From Lagopus muta (lineage: Eukaryota > Chordata > Aves > Galliformes > Phasianidae): a DNA stretch of 64,000 nt. The position numbers were made by a program, and so were the translations under genes. Below, one piece after another: positions 61,801 to 64,000 of this stretch (position 1 is the stretch's first letter; every line of letters begins with the position of its first letter). The stretch is taken from NCBI RefSeq assembly GCF_023343835.1, contig NC_064433.1:67540032-67604031 (forward strand). The letters are read 5' to 3'. Under the pieces are notes generated by a model. The model saw only the letters and a program-made list of their open reading frames with translations, was not told the DNA's origin and ran no database searches.

Positions 61801-63424
61801 CACTAATGCAAACTGGCTGTTTCTGGCCCTTAACCATAGGATATGAATTCCTTTGGGCAACTGGCTTTCAAGGAGTTAAGTGCAGACTGCTTATGCTTTT
61901 CAGGATTTTAATCCTGGGTTGTTGAGCTCCATCCCATAGCTACTCAGACAATTCTGTAGAAAAAGTCTTGCTCAATATTTGTGAAAAATGTTCCATCTCT
62001 CCAGGCACTGTTTGCTATCTTTTGTTTCCTGCTGAAGCATGTAGCTTAGACTACTATCTTCATATCCACCCACAAAGTACAATCCAGGACAGAAGACACA
62101 CGATGTCTTGCTGTATTGCTTCTCAACTGATATCCAACTACTTGATTAATGCCTTTGTTTCTGCAGTGCCTTCCCCCCTGCCAACAACAGGGTGTGCCTA
62201 TCTGGCTCACTTTCGCTCTTCCTTGCTTTCAAGCTGCTTTGAATCTAGGCTGCCAAGTCAGAAAACTGTGATCTTATCACTACACCTGCTTGCTCTTTCT
62301 GCTAGAGAGCATGGAATCTGTCACTGGTCAAAGGATGCAGCAGGTGTCTCCATCCTGACCAGAACAGGAGAATAGGACAGAGCAATTAACAAACTGGAGG
62401 CTCAGAGCTGGACTTGAAGATGCCTTGGTCTGATATAAAAGTATCTGTTATTAAAATCATTAGAGATTTCTCAAATGATTGTTTGAAAGACAAATTTCAG
62501 CACTTCTTCATAATATCTGCTTTGGAGGAGAAATTTAAATTTATTGGGGTGTTCTCCTCTAGGCATTGATGCATGTACAATTATTTCAACTGTCATTTCA
62601 AGATTAATTCACCTCTCTTTCTTCTCTCTCTTCTTGGTGGAAAAGATCTGTGATATTATCCCTTATTGTGGACATAATGCCCTGGACCTGAAGCTACCTT
62701 TGGGCAGTTCATCACAATAGCAAACCTTCTCAATTCTTGTTGGTAGGTGGATGGATAGACTTCTGAAATCTGTACACTACTATGCAGGACAGAAGTCCAA
62801 TAAAATCAGGAAAGGACCAGTTTGGATAGATTTATAAGAAATATTTGAGGTCAGTGCATGCAAGGATTTTATTGTATACAGACACTATGTTTGGAGTCAT
62901 AGTCCCCCTTCATCCTTCTAGCTTCATGCTGGGATAACTGTGCATGTGGGTAAAGAAAAGCATCTCTAGTGTGGAGAAAGACTGTATATAAGATTACTAG
63001 AAAAGCATCAGAGAGAAAGTTCTTTGCCTTCTGTTTTCCTGGGTGGGTAACAACCTTCTGCTTGCTTCTGGTTTGTACATAGAACCCTTCCCAATGAAAC
63101 AACACCATCTTATTTTTATTTCACTGCATGGGAAGTACAGCATGTTACTAAGAACTTTGTTAAAATGTGTCCTAAAAAAACCTTAGGGAAGACTCACGTT
63201 TTCTTACAGGTTACCTGCATTCTTTAGATATTAAAATTGACCATAAGCTCAATGGTTTTTAGAGCAGATTGACAGAAAGATGTGGGGACAAGAGAAAGCC
63301 CTCCTGTTGACAAGCTGGAGTCCAGATCATGGTTAGAGAAACACCAGAAGATTCTATAAGTGACTTTCAAAAATAATAGTAAATGTCTTCTTTAACATGT
63401 GCATTTCTCCATATTTCTTGGCAG
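55893..63424. other. Long region without a recognised gene
   Basis: About 7.5 kb with an (AAAAT)n run and no CR1 that I can recognise. Open frames up to 171 codons (58,526-59,041, - strand) show no family features. Upstream exons of the EndoU-like gene may be hidden here. Confidence 0.6.
56946..57001 (+). repeat. (AAAAT)n microsatellite
   Basis: About eleven AAAAT units, with one changed to AAAGT. Intergenic between CYB5R3 and the EndoU-like exon. Confidence 0.93.
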
Positions 63425-63524
63425 GAAGGCCTTAAACCATGAACTTTCTAAACTTTTCAATGAGATGTGGGATATGGATGTTAATCGCTTTGCACCTGGG
63501 AAAGATTATGCAATTGAACTGCAG
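63425..63524 (+). CDS. EndoU-family (XendoU-like) gene, one exon
   Basis: EndoU proteins are Mn2+-dependent, uridylate-preferring endoribonucleases or RNA-binding relatives. The 100-bp exon reads KALNHELSKLFNEMWDMDVN then RFAPGKDYAIELQ after the split first codon. This is the N-terminal start of the EndoU domain (ELSxLFNxxWDxDVNRxxPGxDY). Acceptor TTCTTGGCAG, donor GTAACC. The catalytic His/His/Lys part would be in later exons beyond 64,000. I found no upstream exon (signal peptide or somatomedin-B-like) in the window, so the 5' end is unplaced. Confidence 0.85.
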
Positions 63525-63764
63525 GTAACCAATTGCTAAGTGACATGAGGATGTGCACAATGGTATTGTAGGAAAAAATGTCTGTGAAGCTGCCTATTGC
63601 TAAATGAGTTGCTTATGCTTCATCATTTCTATTAATGGCCTAGGCAAGACTTATAAATGATAATTAGGAGAGGGAATAGTGCAGAGAACTTGTTAATGTT
63701 CCACAGTACCCAGAAGCTGGTGGCATCTCTCAGGTGTCTGTCCTGAGCCCTCAAGTATTCATCT

Positions 63765-63960
63765 GTGATGAGAGCAAACTGTGATAATGCAGATGACATG
63801 CTCAAGGTCAGGGCTGCCCTTCAGCTGGACCTAGGCAGGCTGAAGAAACATGAAATTCAAGAGGGACAAATGCAAATGAAACAAGAAAAGTTGTGAAATC
63901 TCCTTCTGTGAACGTTTTCAATATTCAACAGAATGACACCCAGAGCAATATAGTCTGAAT
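63765..63960 (+). mobile_element. Degraded CR1-like ORF2 fragment (uncertain)
   Basis: GATAATGCAGATGACATGCT then GACCTAGGCAGGCTGAAGAA resembles the CR1 ADD...DLDRL reverse-transcriptase region, with frame breaks. Near the end of the window; identity uncertain. Confidence 0.4.
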
Positions 63961-64000
63961 TCAATGTTAACCATACTTTGAGCAGGACGAAAGATGTTCT

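Overview
The window is nuclear DNA of a bird, most likely a galliform such as chicken. Its genes are split into short exons with GT-AG introns. The only abundant interspersed repeat is CR1, the LINE typical of birds, and nearly all copies are 5'-truncated and end in the characteristic ATTCTATGATTCTATGA-type 3' end. I cannot tell chicken from a close relative without a database.

Region 1 (about 1-35,450, + strand) is the 3' three quarters of a liprin-beta gene, called PPFIBP1. I placed 25 coding exons by splice signals, reading-frame phase and family match. They join into an uninterrupted 906-codon frame: an N-terminal coiled coil, a Ser/Pro-rich linker, three SAM domains and the C-terminal tail ending SNV. 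The first exons lie upstream of the window. The tail and linker match liprin-beta-1 rather than liprin-beta-2. A decayed copy of REP15, the gene that follows PPFIBP1 in human, lies at 37,850-38,493 in the expected orientation and supports this call.

Region 2 (about 40,240-55,110, - strand) is a complete NADH-cytochrome b5 reductase gene with nine coding exons and 301 codons. It has a myristoylation-type N-terminus, a membrane anchor, and FAD and NADH motifs. Most of it reads as CYB5R3, with some CYB5R1/2-like residues at the C-terminus. It is tail-to-tail with PPFIBP1, just as CYB5R2 is with PPFIBP2 on human 11p15, which suggests an ancient linked pair. Its promoter is a TATA-less CpG island with two CCAAT boxes and a near-perfect CTCF core.

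Region 3 (about 55,110-64,000) is repeat-bearing DNA with no recognisable gene until a single exon of an EndoU-family (XendoU-like) gene at 63,425-63,524 (+); the rest of that gene is beyond the window.

The most unusual structures are: a perfect 86-bp inverted repeat with a 463-bp spacer in CYB5R3 intron 7; a 231-nt uninterrupted pyrimidine tract, containing 20 + 20 pentamer repeats, that abuts the last CYB5R3 splice acceptor; a GC-AG intron in CYB5R3; a 33-bp PPFIBP1 exon that adds a second RSxSxP motif 11 residues after the first; a possible alternative terminal exon in PPFIBP1; and the REP15 pseudogene.
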